A DNA stretch of 64,000 bases from assembly GCA_003211835.1 (NCBI GenBank), contig QCRN01000002.1:1-64000 (forward strand), read 5' to 3'. The stretch comes from Pelagibacteraceae bacterium AG-461-B04 (GTDB lineage Bacteria > Pseudomonadota > Alphaproteobacteria > Pelagibacterales > AG-422-B15). The notes below the pieces were generated by a model. That model saw only the letters and a program-made list of their open reading frames with translations, searched no databases and had not been told where the DNA came from. Within the stretch, counting starts at the first letter, position 1, and each line of letters begins with the position of its first letter. Both the position numbers and the translations under genes were made by a program. This document shows, one piece after another, positions 39,528 to 50,300 of the stretch.

Positions 39528-39983
39528 ATGCTTACAGTTGATGTTAATGAAATCGAGTCATACAAAGGGAAAGAAATGGGTCATTCAGAGTGGATGACTA
39601 TTGATCAAGAAAGAATAAATCAGTTTGCTGAAGCAACTAGTGATCATCAATGGATACATGTTGACGAAGAAAAAGCTCAAAAAGAATTGCCAACAAAAAG
39701 CACAATCGCTCATGGATTTTTAAGCCTCTCTCTTTCAGTACCTTTGAGCGCTCAAGTATGGATTATCTCGGGCGCTAAAATGGTGATAAACTATGGCTTA
39801 AACAAAGTTAGATTCATTAACATGGTGCCTGTAAATTCTAAAGTAAGAATGTCGGCTAAAATAAATGAAGTTAACAAATTAGATAACGGGGGTACGCAAG
39901 TAATCAGCGAGGTATCCCTCGAAATAGAAGGTCAAGATAAGCCAGCTTATGTAGCTGAAACGATTATGGTTGCCTTTCCGTAA
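39528..39983 (+). CDS. MaoC-family dehydratase (R-specific enoyl-CoA hydratase-like)
   Basis: This 151-residue hot-dog fold protein has the hydratase-2 motif FAEATSDHQWIHVDEEKA, with Asp39 and His44 as the expected catalytic pair, and IAHGFLSLSLSVPL. Members hydrate trans-2-enoyl-CoA to (R)-3-hydroxyacyl-CoA, but some have other thioester substrates. A clear Shine-Dalgarno sequence GGGAG (39516-39520) lies seven bases before the ATG. It precedes the EEP-family gene by four bases. Confidence 0.88.
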   Translation: MLTVDVNEIESYKGKEMGHSEWMTIDQERINQFAEATSDHQWIHVDEEKAQKELPTKSTIAHGFLSLSLSVPLSAQVWIISGAKMVINYGLNKVRFINMVPVNSKVRMSAKINEVNKLDNGGTQVISEVSLEIEGQDKPAYVAETIMVAFP

Positions 39984-39987
39984 CTGA

Positions 39988-40836
39988 ATGAGTGATAAAT
40001 CTTTTCCTGATCCTGATGCAATAATAATTGAAGAATGCGATGAGACGATTAAGCTCCTTACCTGGAATTTATGGTGGAAGTTTGAGTCATATAAGAAGCG
40101 AGAAGCATTAATTTTATCAGAACTCCAAGAAATAGCTGCTGATATACTGTGTTTACAAGAAGTATGGGAAGAGGAAGATGAAAGCCAAGCAAAAATAATA
40201 GCAGACAAACTAGGATACAATTATATTTACGCAAAATCTTTTGAGTTTGACGGTGTTGCATTTGGAAATGCTATAATCTCAAAATATCCAATACAAAGTC
40301 ATCAAATAATAATGTTTAAAGCAGACCCTAAGAAAGATGAGAAGAAATTATTTATTCATGCTGAGTTACTGTATAAAAACGGTATTAAAATTAATGTAAT
40401 ATGTACGCACCTGAACTACAAATACGAGCATCAACCAGTAAGAGAAAGTCAAGTTACAGAATTAATGGAGTATATAAGCCATCTACAAAAATCTAAATTT
40501 CCAGTTTTATTGTGTGGTGACTTTAATGCAGATCCTGAGAGTGATGAAATAAAAATGATCACTGGGCAAAAAAAGCCAATCAATGAAACAGTTCTCAGAG
40601 ATGTTTGGAACCTCACAAATGTAGGTGAACCAGGTTATACATGGTCAAATGAAAATAAATGGGCAATGAAAACTTTAGAGTATGATCGAAGAATTGATTA
40701 TATATTTTCTTCAAAAGCAGGGCCGAAAGGTTTGGGTCAACCAGTAAAAAGTTGCTTAATAGGAAATAAATCAAATGATATTTATCCCAGTGATCACTTT
40801 GGAATTTTGACTCATCTTGTAGGCGTGAAAGATTAA
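39988..40836 (+). CDS. endonuclease/exonuclease/phosphatase (EEP) family protein
   Basis: The 282 residues show the EEP fold. The order is LLTWNLWW near the start, the metal-binding Glu in LCLQEVW, the conserved CTHLNY, the LLCGDFNADP motif, RRIDYIFS, and the final SDHFGILTHL with the catalytic Asp-His. The family includes DNA repair nucleases, phosphodiesterases and sphingomyelinases, and I cannot pick the substrate. No signal peptide is visible, so it probably acts in the cytoplasm. It overlaps crcB by one base. Confidence 0.85.
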   Translation: MSDKSFPDPDAIIIEECDETIKLLTWNLWWKFESYKKREALILSELQEIAADILCLQEVWEEEDESQAKIIADKLGYNYIYAKSFEFDGVAFGNAIISKYPIQSHQIIMFKADPKKDEKKLFIHAELLYKNGIKINVICTHLNYKYEHQPVRESQVTELMEYISHLQKSKFPVLLCGDFNADPESDEIKMITGQKKPINETVLRDVWNLTNVGEPGYTWSNENKWAMKTLEYDRRIDYIFSSKAGPKGLGQPVKSCLIGNKSNDIYPSDHFGILTHLVGVKD

Positions 40837-41210
40837 TGAGTTTGTTTATTTCAATATTTATCGGTGGTGGCATGGGGGCATTGACTCGATATGTTCTCAT
40901 AGAGCAAATTAATAAATCTTTTGTAAGCTCTTTTCCTTATGGAACCCTCACAGTGAATGTTATAGGGGCTTTTCTTATTGGGTTGGCATGGAGCTATTTC
41001 GCAGCTAAAATTAATATTTCTGATAATCTTAAAATGTTTATCACAATTGGCTTCTTAGGCGGCTTTACGACTTTCTCTTCTTTTAATGTTGATGTTTTTG
41101 AACTAATTCAAAATGGCAATGTTCTGATTTCAATTATGTATATAATTGGAACGTTTGTTCTTACAGTTGGTGCTTTTTTCTTAGGAATGAGCTTATTAAG
41201 AATAACCTAA
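40836..41210 (+). CDS. crcB: fluoride channel CrcB (Fluc)
   Basis: CrcB forms a dimeric fluoride exporter in the inner membrane. The 124 residues have four hydrophobic helices with the hallmarks GGGMGALTRYVL, FPYGTLTVNVIGAFLIG and GGFTTFSSFNVD, the last carrying the fluoride-lining Phe and Thr/Ser. No fluoride riboswitch is present; the gene is preceded directly by the EEP-family gene, whose TAA overlaps its ATG. Confidence 0.94.
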   Translation: MSLFISIFIGGGMGALTRYVLIEQINKSFVSSFPYGTLTVNVIGAFLIGLAWSYFAAKINISDNLKMFITIGFLGGFTTFSSFNVDVFELIQNGNVLISIMYIIGTFVLTVGAFFLGMSLLRIT

Positions 41211-41762
41211 TTATTTATTTCTTTTTGAGATCATATATTCAGCGAGTCCATCATAACCTTTATCTATCATCATCTTTGCTGAGCCAATGTTTTGAACGTC
41301 ATCAAGAGGTTTTATACGATGAGCTACAACTACTGTATTCATAAATTGCGCGGCGCCACATATTGAAATAATTTCTGAAATTACTTGTTCGTCGAAACCA
41401 TATTGTAAAACTTGATCTACATCCTCATCAGCAATTGATTTTATATCTGCATTCACTTTGTGAGCCAGTTTCAAAATTGGTTTGTACTTTTCTTCTATAC
41501 CAGCATTTTCAATATCTAGAAGCGGGTCTTCTTCGTTCGCATCTCTAAGGAGTTTCTTGGATATTTCGGCATGAATATTTTTACAATATTGGCATCCATT
41601 TAGGCCAGATATGTAGGCAAAGATCATTTCTTTAATATAAGTGGGCAGCAGTGTTTGTTGACGCATTAAGGCCTCAAGGTACAAAACAAAATGTGACTGA
41701 TAACTCCAGTTATCTAAAAACACATCATAAACAGATTTATATTTATTTAAAAAGTTGCTCAT
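41211..41762 (-). CDS. carboxymuconolactone decarboxylase/AhpD-like protein
   Basis: The 183-residue protein has the AhpD-type redox motif Cys57-x2-Cys60-x3-His64 (CQYCKNIH), preceded by the SGLNG helix turn. Relatives are annotated as peroxidase-related or alkylhydroperoxidase-like proteins, in which the pair takes part in thiol chemistry. The C-terminal half (SIADEDVDQVLQYGFDEQVI) resembles the uncharacterised peroxidase-related branch. It lies 12 bases downstream of tRNA-Gln on the same strand and converges with crcB with no gap. Confidence 0.82.
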   Translation of the reverse strand: MSNFLNKYKSVYDVFLDNWSYQSHFVLYLEALMRQQTLLPTYIKEMIFAYISGLNGCQYCKNIHAEISKKLLRDANEEDPLLDIENAGIEEKYKPILKLAHKVNADIKSIADEDVDQVLQYGFDEQVISEIISICGAAQFMNTVVVAHRIKPLDDVQNIGSAKMMIDKGYDGLAEYMISKRNK

Positions 41763-41774
41763 ATTTTATTTCCT

Positions 41775-41849
41775 TGGCTGGGGCGGGAGGATTCGAACCT
41801 CCGAATGCCGCTACCAAAAAGCGGTGCCTTACCGCTTGGCCACGCCCCA
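41775..41849 (-). tRNA. trnQ: tRNA-Gln (anticodon TTG)
   Basis: A complete cloverleaf is readable on the minus strand. The acceptor stem is TGGGGCG paired with CGCCCCA, and the D arm contains GGCCAAGCGG. The anticodon stem is CCGCT/AGCGG with loop TTTTGGT, giving anticodon TTG at 41815-41817. The T arm GGAGG-TTCGAAT-CCTCC follows, then discriminator G and an encoded CCA (41775-41777). The U1-A72 pair is characteristic of bacterial tRNA-Gln. It lies between ispE and the AhpD-like gene, 12 bases from the latter. Confidence 0.97.
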
Positions 41850-41892
41850 ACACTCATACATTATTTAGTTTAACAAATAGATTTTGCAATGA

Positions 41893-42729
41893 TTATATTG
41901 TTCTAGCTAGGCAAGTCCACCATTTAGGGTAGAGTTTTTTGATTTTAGAGGCAGCATCATTTGCTAAAGCTTCATCATCGTAACATCCAAAAAATGCTGA
42001 TCCACTTCCTGTCATTCTAGCAAACTCACAATGGTGATCGTTTTCTAGAAACTGCTTTGCCATTCCTGTTTCTTGATGCAGAGTTATTGCTGTCTTCTCA
42101 AGGTCATTTGAAGTATCTTGCAATATATCACTAATTTGTGTTTGTCCCTCGTAAAGAAAATTACTCTTACTCAATATATTATGCTGCTCAAAAATTATTT
42201 TTGTACTCATTAAAATTTGTGGGTAAATAATGAGAAAAATTTTATCTGAGAATAAATTTATTCTTCTTTTTACAGATCCAGTGCCATTAATTAAAGCTGA
42301 GCCCTCTTCTAAAAAAAATTCAATATCAGAACCAAGTTCTTTTGCAGCTAATAAACATTGTGATTTTGATAAAGCGCCCTCGCTCATTAAGTACTTTAGA
42401 ATTTCGGCAACATTTGAGGATCCGCCTCCCAATCCAGAGCCAACTGGTATTTGTTTATCAATAAGAATTGCATAATTACTATGGTTGATAAAATTATTAT
42501 CTAATAGGAATTGAAACAAAGTATGAATATTGCTTTCTTGACTTACTTGCGAGCAAAAGGGTCCTATAAATTTCACAGAAAGATCAGCTGCTGTATCAAT
42601 TTTAATTTTATCGGAAATACTTATTCTTGTGATAATAGAAGATAAATCGTGATAACCATTTTTAAGTTTTTTAATTACTTCAAGAAATAAATTAATTTTT
42701 GCGTATGATTGTAATGTATGCTTGTGCAA
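41893..42729 (-). CDS. ispE: 4-diphosphocytidyl-2-C-methyl-D-erythritol kinase
   Basis: IspE is the GHMP kinase of the MEP isoprenoid pathway. The 278 residues show the N-terminal SYAKINLFLEV (Lys11), the phosphate loop PVGSGLGGGSSNVAE at about 95-109, LGSDIEFFL with the catalytic Asp, and ARMTGSGSAFFG near the C-terminus. The start is TTG at 42729, because no ATG occurs in frame before homology begins; AAAGGA lies about 12 bases ahead inside the upstream gene. It follows the TPR gene by five bases. Confidence 0.94.
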   Translation of the reverse strand: MHKHTLQSYAKINLFLEVIKKLKNGYHDLSSIITRISISDKIKIDTAADLSVKFIGPFCSQVSQESNIHTLFQFLLDNNFINHSNYAILIDKQIPVGSGLGGGSSNVAEILKYLMSEGALSKSQCLLAAKELGSDIEFFLEEGSALINGTGSVKRRINLFSDKIFLIIYPQILMSTKIIFEQHNILSKSNFLYEGQTQISDILQDTSNDLEKTAITLHQETGMAKQFLENDHHCEFARMTGSGSAFFGCYDDEALANDAASKIKKLYPKWWTCLARTI

Positions 42730-42734
42730 TGATA

Positions 42735-44396
42735 TCAGATTCCTTTAAGTAATTTTCTATGAATCTTTTCTTGAAGAGGCTCATCAATCTCCAATTCTAT
42801 TGCTTTTTTCCAATAATATCTCGCTTGTATTTCATTTCCAAGCATCCAAAGTACGTCTCCGTAATGATCATTAACTGTTGGATCATAAGGCATCATATCA
42901 ATTGAAAACTCTAGCAATGAGAGCGCATCTTCATATTGCCCAACCTTATAATAATACCAAGCCAGACTATCAATAATGTAAGGATCGTTGGGCTTTAAAG
43001 AAATTGCCTTTTCAATCATTTCCTTGGCTGTAGATAAATTTTGATCCATATCAATATAAGAATAACCTAAATAATTTAATACATCTGGCTGTTCTTCATA
43101 AAGTTCTAACGCATTGATAAAGTTTTGTTCAGCTAATTTCCAATTTTTTGTTCTTTCATGAACTATCCCAATATTAAAATAAACTTCCCACAAGTTTTCT
43201 TTATCTAATGCTTTTCCTAAATCGAGTGCTGCTCGATACGACTTAATTGCGTTGTCCCAATCCTTTTCGTATCGATAAAAATTTCCGAGTGATAAAAATA
43301 TTTCAAAATTTTCTTCACTTTCTGAAAAATTTTTTAAGTTATTGATAGCTTTTGCGCTTTTATCTTCATAACTATATGTTTCCGATATTTGAATTGCTGC
43401 AAAATGTCCTAGATAATGAGTTTTAGGTATTAAGCTTAAGATATCTCGAGCTTTATCTTGATCTTGTATTTGGCTCAAGAATATTGCAAATATATATTTT
43501 ATCTCATGCATATTAGGTGATGTCTCTAAGGCCAATTGAAACAACATATGGGACAATTCTTGATTAACGTTTTTGATTAATGATTGTGCGTTGAATAAAA
43601 CAATACCAATTCCCTGTAATGGATTCTGAATAATTCGATTATTATTGGATTTAGTAAACTTTTCTATAAAAGCATCATCATAATCAGACAAATATTCACT
43701 TACAAATTTATTTTTTTCTTTTACAAGACTATTTCTGTTCAAAAAATTTAAATATAACTGCATTACATAAAGATCATTTTGCATAGACAGTGATTGCTCA
43801 TAAAAAATTTCTGCTAATTCAATCTCATCTGCAAAGTCATATATGAGAGCCTTATGAACCAAGGTAAGATATTGATGATCATCAGATGATATCAGGTCGA
43901 TCAATGCCATGCTCTTATCAAGAGAGGGACTATCGGCCCAAACCCAGGCCCTTAAAAGCCTAACAAAAGTACTGTCTGATATTTCTCCTCTCCATATACT
44001 GGCAAAACTCTGATCAGCAAAACCTTGCTTGTAAGAGTTTAAATATGAAATGCCATTTACTAGATGCCCCTGAGGTGACTGATTGTTCATGCAGCATGAA
44101 TTTACTTTTTTATCACAGCCTACCTGAGCTAATTTAAATGAATAGTTATTGGCGCTGTACAAGTCACCATCTAAGATACTAAGAAGTAGTAATCGATCTA
44201 AAGCTAATAAATCATTTGGATTTGATCGGTGTAATTTTTGATAATACCTTTTGGTTATTTTATAATCATTTGAGTTACTTGATATGTTTGCAACTAAATA
44301 ATCACCTATTTTTGGTAAATTTGTTTTAGCGGCATTCGCTGAGCTGAAAGATAGAATAAATATTAAGATGAAAGAGAGTAATCTTATAATACTCAT
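42735..44396 (-). CDS. exported TPR-repeat protein
   Basis: This 553-residue protein has a signal peptide (residues about 1-22, ending SSANAA) and a long alpha-helical body with tetratricopeptide repeats. The C-terminal repeats are clearest: YEDKSAKAINNLKNF, LGNFYRYEKDWDNAIKSYRA, VHERTKNWKLAEQNFINAL and AWYYYKVGQYEDALSLLEFS. TPR proteins act as scaffolds. This one always sits between ispE and ETF-QO in many Alphaproteobacteria, and its partner is unknown. Two closely placed cysteines (VNSCCMNN) near residue 97 are unusual. Confidence 0.88.
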   Translation of the reverse strand: MSIIRLLSFILIFILSFSSANAAKTNLPKIGDYLVANISSNSNDYKITKRYYQKLHRSNPNDLLALDRLLLLSILDGDLYSANNYSFKLAQVGCDKKVNSCCMNNQSPQGHLVNGISYLNSYKQGFADQSFASIWRGEISDSTFVRLLRAWVWADSPSLDKSMALIDLISSDDHQYLTLVHKALIYDFADEIELAEIFYEQSLSMQNDLYVMQLYLNFLNRNSLVKEKNKFVSEYLSDYDDAFIEKFTKSNNNRIIQNPLQGIGIVLFNAQSLIKNVNQELSHMLFQLALETSPNMHEIKYIFAIFLSQIQDQDKARDILSLIPKTHYLGHFAAIQISETYSYEDKSAKAINNLKNFSESEENFEIFLSLGNFYRYEKDWDNAIKSYRAALDLGKALDKENLWEVYFNIGIVHERTKNWKLAEQNFINALELYEEQPDVLNYLGYSYIDMDQNLSTAKEMIEKAISLKPNDPYIIDSLAWYYYKVGQYEDALSLLEFSIDMMPYDPTVNDHYGDVLWMLGNEIQARYYWKKAIELEIDEPLQEKIHRKLLKGI

Positions 44397-44408
44397 ACTC
44401 GTCTAATT

Positions 44409-46055
44409 TTACATATTTGCATACTTTGGCCCACCTCCACCTTCAGGTGTCACCCAATTAATATTTTGCGACGGCTCTTTGATGTCACATGTTTTGCAGT
44501 GAATACAATTTTGACTATTGATCACAAATCTAGGTGTCTCACTTTCATTATCTTGATGGACTTCATAAACTCCTACAGGACAATATCTTTGTGAAGGTTC
44601 GTCGTATTCGTTCAGTGTATAACTTATCGGTAATTCACTATCTTTTAGTTGAAGGTGAACAGGTTGATTTTCTGTATGGTATGTGCCTGTCAAATAAACT
44701 GAGCTTGACCTATCAAAGGTTAGTACCCCGTCAGGCTTAGGATATTCGATTTTTTTTGCGTCTTTAGCTTTAATAAGTGTTTCATGGTCAGCGTGCTTGT
44801 GGGATAAAGTGAATGGCATTTTTCCCCAAAACAACCATTGATCAATTCCTGCTAACATGACGCCTAACATTGTTCCAAATCTAGTAAAGAAAGGCTTAAC
44901 GTTCCGTGCTGCATGAAGTTCTTTATAAAGCCAGCTACTATTAAATTTTTCCTCATAAACTGATAAATCAGACACTTTTTCGGAAATAAATTCATTGATA
45001 GCTTCTGCGGCTAGAATTCCACTTTTCATAGCAGTATGCGATCCTTTAATTTTGGGCATGTTCAAAGTGCCAGCATCACATCCAATAAGTAACGCACCTG
45101 GCATATACATTTTTGGTAAGCTTTGAAGTCCACCCTCAATTAATGCTCTTGCTCCATATGAAATTCTTTTGCCACCAGATAACATTTTTTTAATGGCTGG
45201 ATGTGTTTTAAATCTTTGAAATTCTTCAAAAGGTGAGAGATATGGGTTTGAATAATCTAAGCCAATAACATACCCTAAATAAATTTGTTTATTTTCTGCA
45301 TGGTAAACAAAGCTACCACCGTAAGTGTCGTTTTCTAAAGGCCATCCAACTGAATGTAAAACCATTCCCTCGTCGTGATTCTCTTCCGGAACTTCCCATA
45401 TTTCTTTTAAACCAATTCCATATTGCTGAGGATCAGAATTCTCTGATAAATTAAATTTATAAATTAATTGTTTACCTAGATGACCTCTGCATCCTTCTGC
45501 AAACACAGTAACTTTGGCATGCAGTTCTATACCTGGTTCATATGAGTCTTTTTTTTCATTATTTATATCAAGACCCATATCATTTGTCGCAACACCTCTT
45601 ACTTTCCCTTGCTCATCATAAAGAATTTCTGAAGCTGCAAATCCAGGATATATCTCAACACCCATACCTTCAGCAACTTGCCCAAGCCATCTACATAAAT
45701 TAGCAAGGCTGGTTATATAATTGCCTTTATTATGTTGAACAGGAGGCAACAAAAATGATGGAACAGAAAAATAACTTTTTTCGGATAGAACTAAAAATCT
45801 CTCTTTTGATACTTTAGTTTTTAAAGGGCAACCTTCCATAGACTGCCAGTCAGGTAATAGTTCATCTAGTGCTTTAGTTTCAAATACGTTTCCACTCAAA
45901 ATATGGGCTCCCACCTCTGAGGCCTTTTCAACTATGCACACGTTTGCATCAGCATTAATTTGCTTTAATTTGATAGCAGTTGCTAGACCCGAGGGTCCCG
46001 CTCCGACGATAACTACGTCGTACTCCATCGCTTCTCTTTGAGTATCAGTCTCCAT
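44409..46055 (-). CDS. electron transfer flavoprotein-ubiquinone oxidoreductase
   Basis: ETF-QO passes electrons from ETF to ubiquinone, linking fatty-acid and amino-acid dehydrogenases to respiration. The FAD motif DVVIVGAGPSGLATAIKL starts near residue 14. GCDAGTLNMPKIKGSHTAMK is the ubiquinone/FAD region. The 4Fe-4S cluster is bound by Cys517, Cys520 and Cys523 in NCIHCKTC and probably Cys in QRYCPVGVYE. The protein ends with the family's TPEGGGGPKYANM. The 548 residues are full length. It is divergent from the UDG gene. Confidence 0.97.
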   Translation of the reverse strand: METDTQREAMEYDVVIVGAGPSGLATAIKLKQINADANVCIVEKASEVGAHILSGNVFETKALDELLPDWQSMEGCPLKTKVSKERFLVLSEKSYFSVPSFLLPPVQHNKGNYITSLANLCRWLGQVAEGMGVEIYPGFAASEILYDEQGKVRGVATNDMGLDINNEKKDSYEPGIELHAKVTVFAEGCRGHLGKQLIYKFNLSENSDPQQYGIGLKEIWEVPEENHDEGMVLHSVGWPLENDTYGGSFVYHAENKQIYLGYVIGLDYSNPYLSPFEEFQRFKTHPAIKKMLSGGKRISYGARALIEGGLQSLPKMYMPGALLIGCDAGTLNMPKIKGSHTAMKSGILAAEAINEFISEKVSDLSVYEEKFNSSWLYKELHAARNVKPFFTRFGTMLGVMLAGIDQWLFWGKMPFTLSHKHADHETLIKAKDAKKIEYPKPDGVLTFDRSSSVYLTGTYHTENQPVHLQLKDSELPISYTLNEYDEPSQRYCPVGVYEVHQDNESETPRFVINSQNCIHCKTCDIKEPSQNINWVTPEGGGGPKYANM

Positions 46056-46101
46056 TATTAACTATATATTTAGTTTATAAGCATTATAATTCAATTTGTT
46101 T

Positions 46102-46851
46102 ATGACGAAGTTAGATATTCAAAATACTATAAAACTACTAAATCAATATAAATTAAGCGGGGTTGATGAAAATATAGGAAATATGGCAAAAAATAGGTAT
46201 GGAAAAGGAACAATAAAATCGCCTGATAAGCTCCAGTCAAAAGAAGAAACAGACTTTCCTCAGCATGAAATCGAAAAAGATATTCTCAATATTGATACTC
46301 TAGAATCATTAAAAGAATACATGTCAAATTTTAAAGGCTGTGAACTTCATAAAAGCGCAAAAAATATGGTCTTTTCAGATGGAAACCCAAATGCAAAAAT
46401 CATGCTTATAGGTGAGGCTCCAGGTCATGATGAGGATATTCAAGGTAAACCCTTTGTTGGAAGAAGTGGCAAGCTGTTGGATAAAATGCTAGAGGCCATC
46501 GATCTAAATCGAGAAAAAGTTTACATTGCAAATATTGTTCCGTGGAGACCACCAAATAACAGAAGGCCAACAGACGAGGAGATTGAGATATGTTTACCAA
46601 TGATAAAAAAGCATATTGAAATAGTAAATCCAAAAGCAATTTTGTTATTAGGAAGCACTGCTACTTATGCATTAATTAAAAATAATGAAGGGATTACCAA
46701 GATTAGGGGAAAGTGGTTAGATATAGAAATTAATAAAAAAAAGTATCCGATACTACCTACATTCCACCCAGCTTTCTTATTAAGACAGCCAGCTCAAAAA
46801 AAGTTTTCTTGGGAAGATTTAAAAAGTTTAAAGAAAAAAGTAAAAATATAA
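46102..46851 (+). CDS. family 4-type uracil-DNA glycosylase
   Basis: This removes uracil from DNA. The catalytic motifs are GEAPG (residues 104-108) and HPAFLLR (222-228), with KPFVGRSGKLLDKML between. Only two of the four cysteines that bind the 4Fe-4S cluster in classical family 4 enzymes are present, Cys80 and Cys164. The other two positions read Gly/Lys and Trp148 (NIVPWRPP), as seen in the alphaproteobacterial branch. The N-terminal 60 residues are a poorly conserved extension. The ATG at 46102 is chosen over a TTG two codons earlier. rnhB follows after one base. Confidence 0.9.
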   Translation: MTKLDIQNTIKLLNQYKLSGVDENIGNMAKNRYGKGTIKSPDKLQSKEETDFPQHEIEKDILNIDTLESLKEYMSNFKGCELHKSAKNMVFSDGNPNAKIMLIGEAPGHDEDIQGKPFVGRSGKLLDKMLEAIDLNREKVYIANIVPWRPPNNRRPTDEEIEICLPMIKKHIEIVNPKAILLLGSTATYALIKNNEGITKIRGKWLDIEINKKKYPILPTFHPAFLLRQPAQKKFSWEDLKSLKKKVKI

Positions 46852-46852
46852 A

Positions 46853-47458
46853 TTGAAATTTGGCCCTCAGAAATTAATTGCTTTTGAAAATAACTTTTCC
46901 TTGCCGATTGCTGGTATTGATGAAGTTGGTAGAGGTCCACTTGCTGGTCCAGTAATTGCAGCAGCCGTAATACTTGATAGAAAAAATATTCCAGAAGGAA
47001 TTAATGACTCTAAAAAAATTCCTAAAGCTAAGAGAATATTGTTAGCGGAAAAGATAAAAGAGAATAGTATTTACGCCTATGGAGCCGCATCCGAGATAGA
47101 AATAGATGAGATCAATATCTTACAGGCTTCATTATTAGCAATGAAAAGAGCAAGTGATAGACTATCAGTCGTTCCGAAAACAACACTTATCGATGGTAAT
47201 TTCAAACCAGATATAAAAAACAACACCATTAGTGTTATTAAAGGAGATAGTAAGTCTGTGTCGATTGCCGCAGCATCTATTCTTGCTAAAGTTTATAGAG
47301 ACGAAATTATGCTTAAATATTCAAAGCAATTTCCAGAATATGGCTTTCAAACCAATTCAGGTTATGGAACAAAAGAGCACCTTTCCGCTCTAAAAAACTA
47401 TGGAATTACCCCAATACATCGGAAATCTTTTAAACCAGTACACAATATATTGAATTAA
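46853..47458 (+). CDS. rnhB: ribonuclease HII
   Basis: RNase HII cuts at single ribonucleotides and RNA primers in DNA. The active-site segment GIDEVGRGPLAGPV (Asp23, Glu24) is followed by LIDGNFKP and SIAAASILAKVYRDE. GYGTKEHLSAL and HRKSFKPV are the usual C-terminal landmarks. It has 201 residues and a TTG start at 46853, directly after the UDG stop. The order rnhB-ccrM-mutY is common in Alphaproteobacteria. A second RNase H (rnhA) is also in this window. Confidence 0.95.
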   Translation: MKFGPQKLIAFENNFSLPIAGIDEVGRGPLAGPVIAAAVILDRKNIPEGINDSKKIPKAKRILLAEKIKENSIYAYGAASEIEIDEINILQASLLAMKRASDRLSVVPKTTLIDGNFKPDIKNNTISVIKGDSKSVSIAAASILAKVYRDEIMLKYSKQFPEYGFQTNSGYGTKEHLSALKNYGITPIHRKSFKPVHNILN

Positions 47459-47477
47459 GAAGATTATTTAAGTTATT

Positions 47478-49679
<2,202 letters not shown>

Positions 49680-49692
49680 GCTAATTTCTAAT

Positions 49693-50175
49693 ATGTCTTA
49701 TAAAAAATTTAATGGACCTCAAATTCTATCAAATCTTCTACCAAATGACGCAAAGAAATTATTAAAAAACAGAGGATTTTTTGAACTAGAACTGCTTTCA
49801 AATTGGGAGAAAATAGTTGGTACGAGTTTTAATAAATTGTCCTACCCAACTAAAATCAAAACAACGAACTCGAGCCCTAAAGGAAAGGGCAAACTTGTGG
49901 TTAAAGTCGATAGAAGCATATCTTTTGCTTTTGAACATGAGCATAAAAAAATTGTAGATAAAATAAATTTATTTTTTGGCTACAATGCGGTTGAGAAGAT
50001 TGAAATAATTCAAATCAATTTAAAAAATAAAAAATCCAGAAAAGATATTAATTTCAATCAATTAGATAATGAAATTAAAGAGAAAAATAAGACATATGAA
50101 GAGCTATCAGATTTTCCAGAACTAAAAAAAAGCTTTGAAAAAATTGCTTCAAAAATTTCTAAGACGAAATTTTGA
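49693..50175 (+). CDS. DUF721 / DciA-family protein
   Basis: This 160-residue protein matches DUF721, the group including DciA, the ancestral bacterial helicase-loading protein. The conserved N-terminal helical part (LLKNRGFFELELLSNWEKIV, TSFNKLSYPTKI) and the KH-like section (GKLVVKVDRSISFAFEHEHK) are clear, followed by a lysine-rich tail. The ATG at 49693 is preferred; one at 49678 is in frame but would collide with the mutY start. It lies in the mutY-dciA-dsbA-smc run found in many Alphaproteobacteria. A role in loading replicative helicase is a family inference. Confidence 0.82.
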   Translation: MSYKKFNGPQILSNLLPNDAKKLLKNRGFFELELLSNWEKIVGTSFNKLSYPTKIKTTNSSPKGKGKLVVKVDRSISFAFEHEHKKIVDKINLFFGYNAVEKIEIIQINLKNKKSRKDINFNQLDNEIKEKNKTYEELSDFPELKKSFEKIASKISKTKF

Positions 50176-50196
50176 CAAATTCTTTTTGTACCTAGA

Positions 50197-50277
50197 ATTG
50201 TACAATAAAACCTATTAAAATTGGTAAAAATTGAGTATATTCAACATGTTGTGTATTGTTTTAGTCATTGTATACAA
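50197..50277 (+). promoter_or_regulatory. three perfect 10-base palindromes ahead of the dsbA-like gene
   Basis: The gap before the DsbA-like gene contains ATTGTACAAT (50197-50206), CAACATGTTG (50242-50251) and TTGTATACAA (50268-50277). Each is a perfect inverted repeat. Two share the half-site TTGTA. The last overlaps the expected -35 area of the -10 box TATAGT (50287-50292). They could be operators of a dimeric regulator. AT-rich DNA makes short palindromes frequent, so this is only suggestive. Confidence 0.35.
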
Positions 50278-50286
50278 AATGTAGGC

Positions 50287-50292
50287 TATAGT
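50287..50292 (+). promoter_or_regulatory. predicted -10 box of the dsbA-like gene
   Basis: TATAGT lies eight bases before the ATG of the DsbA-like gene, so transcription would begin within about two bases of the start codon. I see no good -35 at the proper distance, and the region upstream is occupied by palindromes. A regulator-assisted promoter is possible. Confidence 0.4.
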
Positions 50293-50300
50293 TATTAAAA

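Noticed and set aside
40780-40836. Fluoride riboswitch upstream of crcB
   Set aside because: crcB begins inside the stop of the EEP-family gene, and no crcB-motif sequence is visible.
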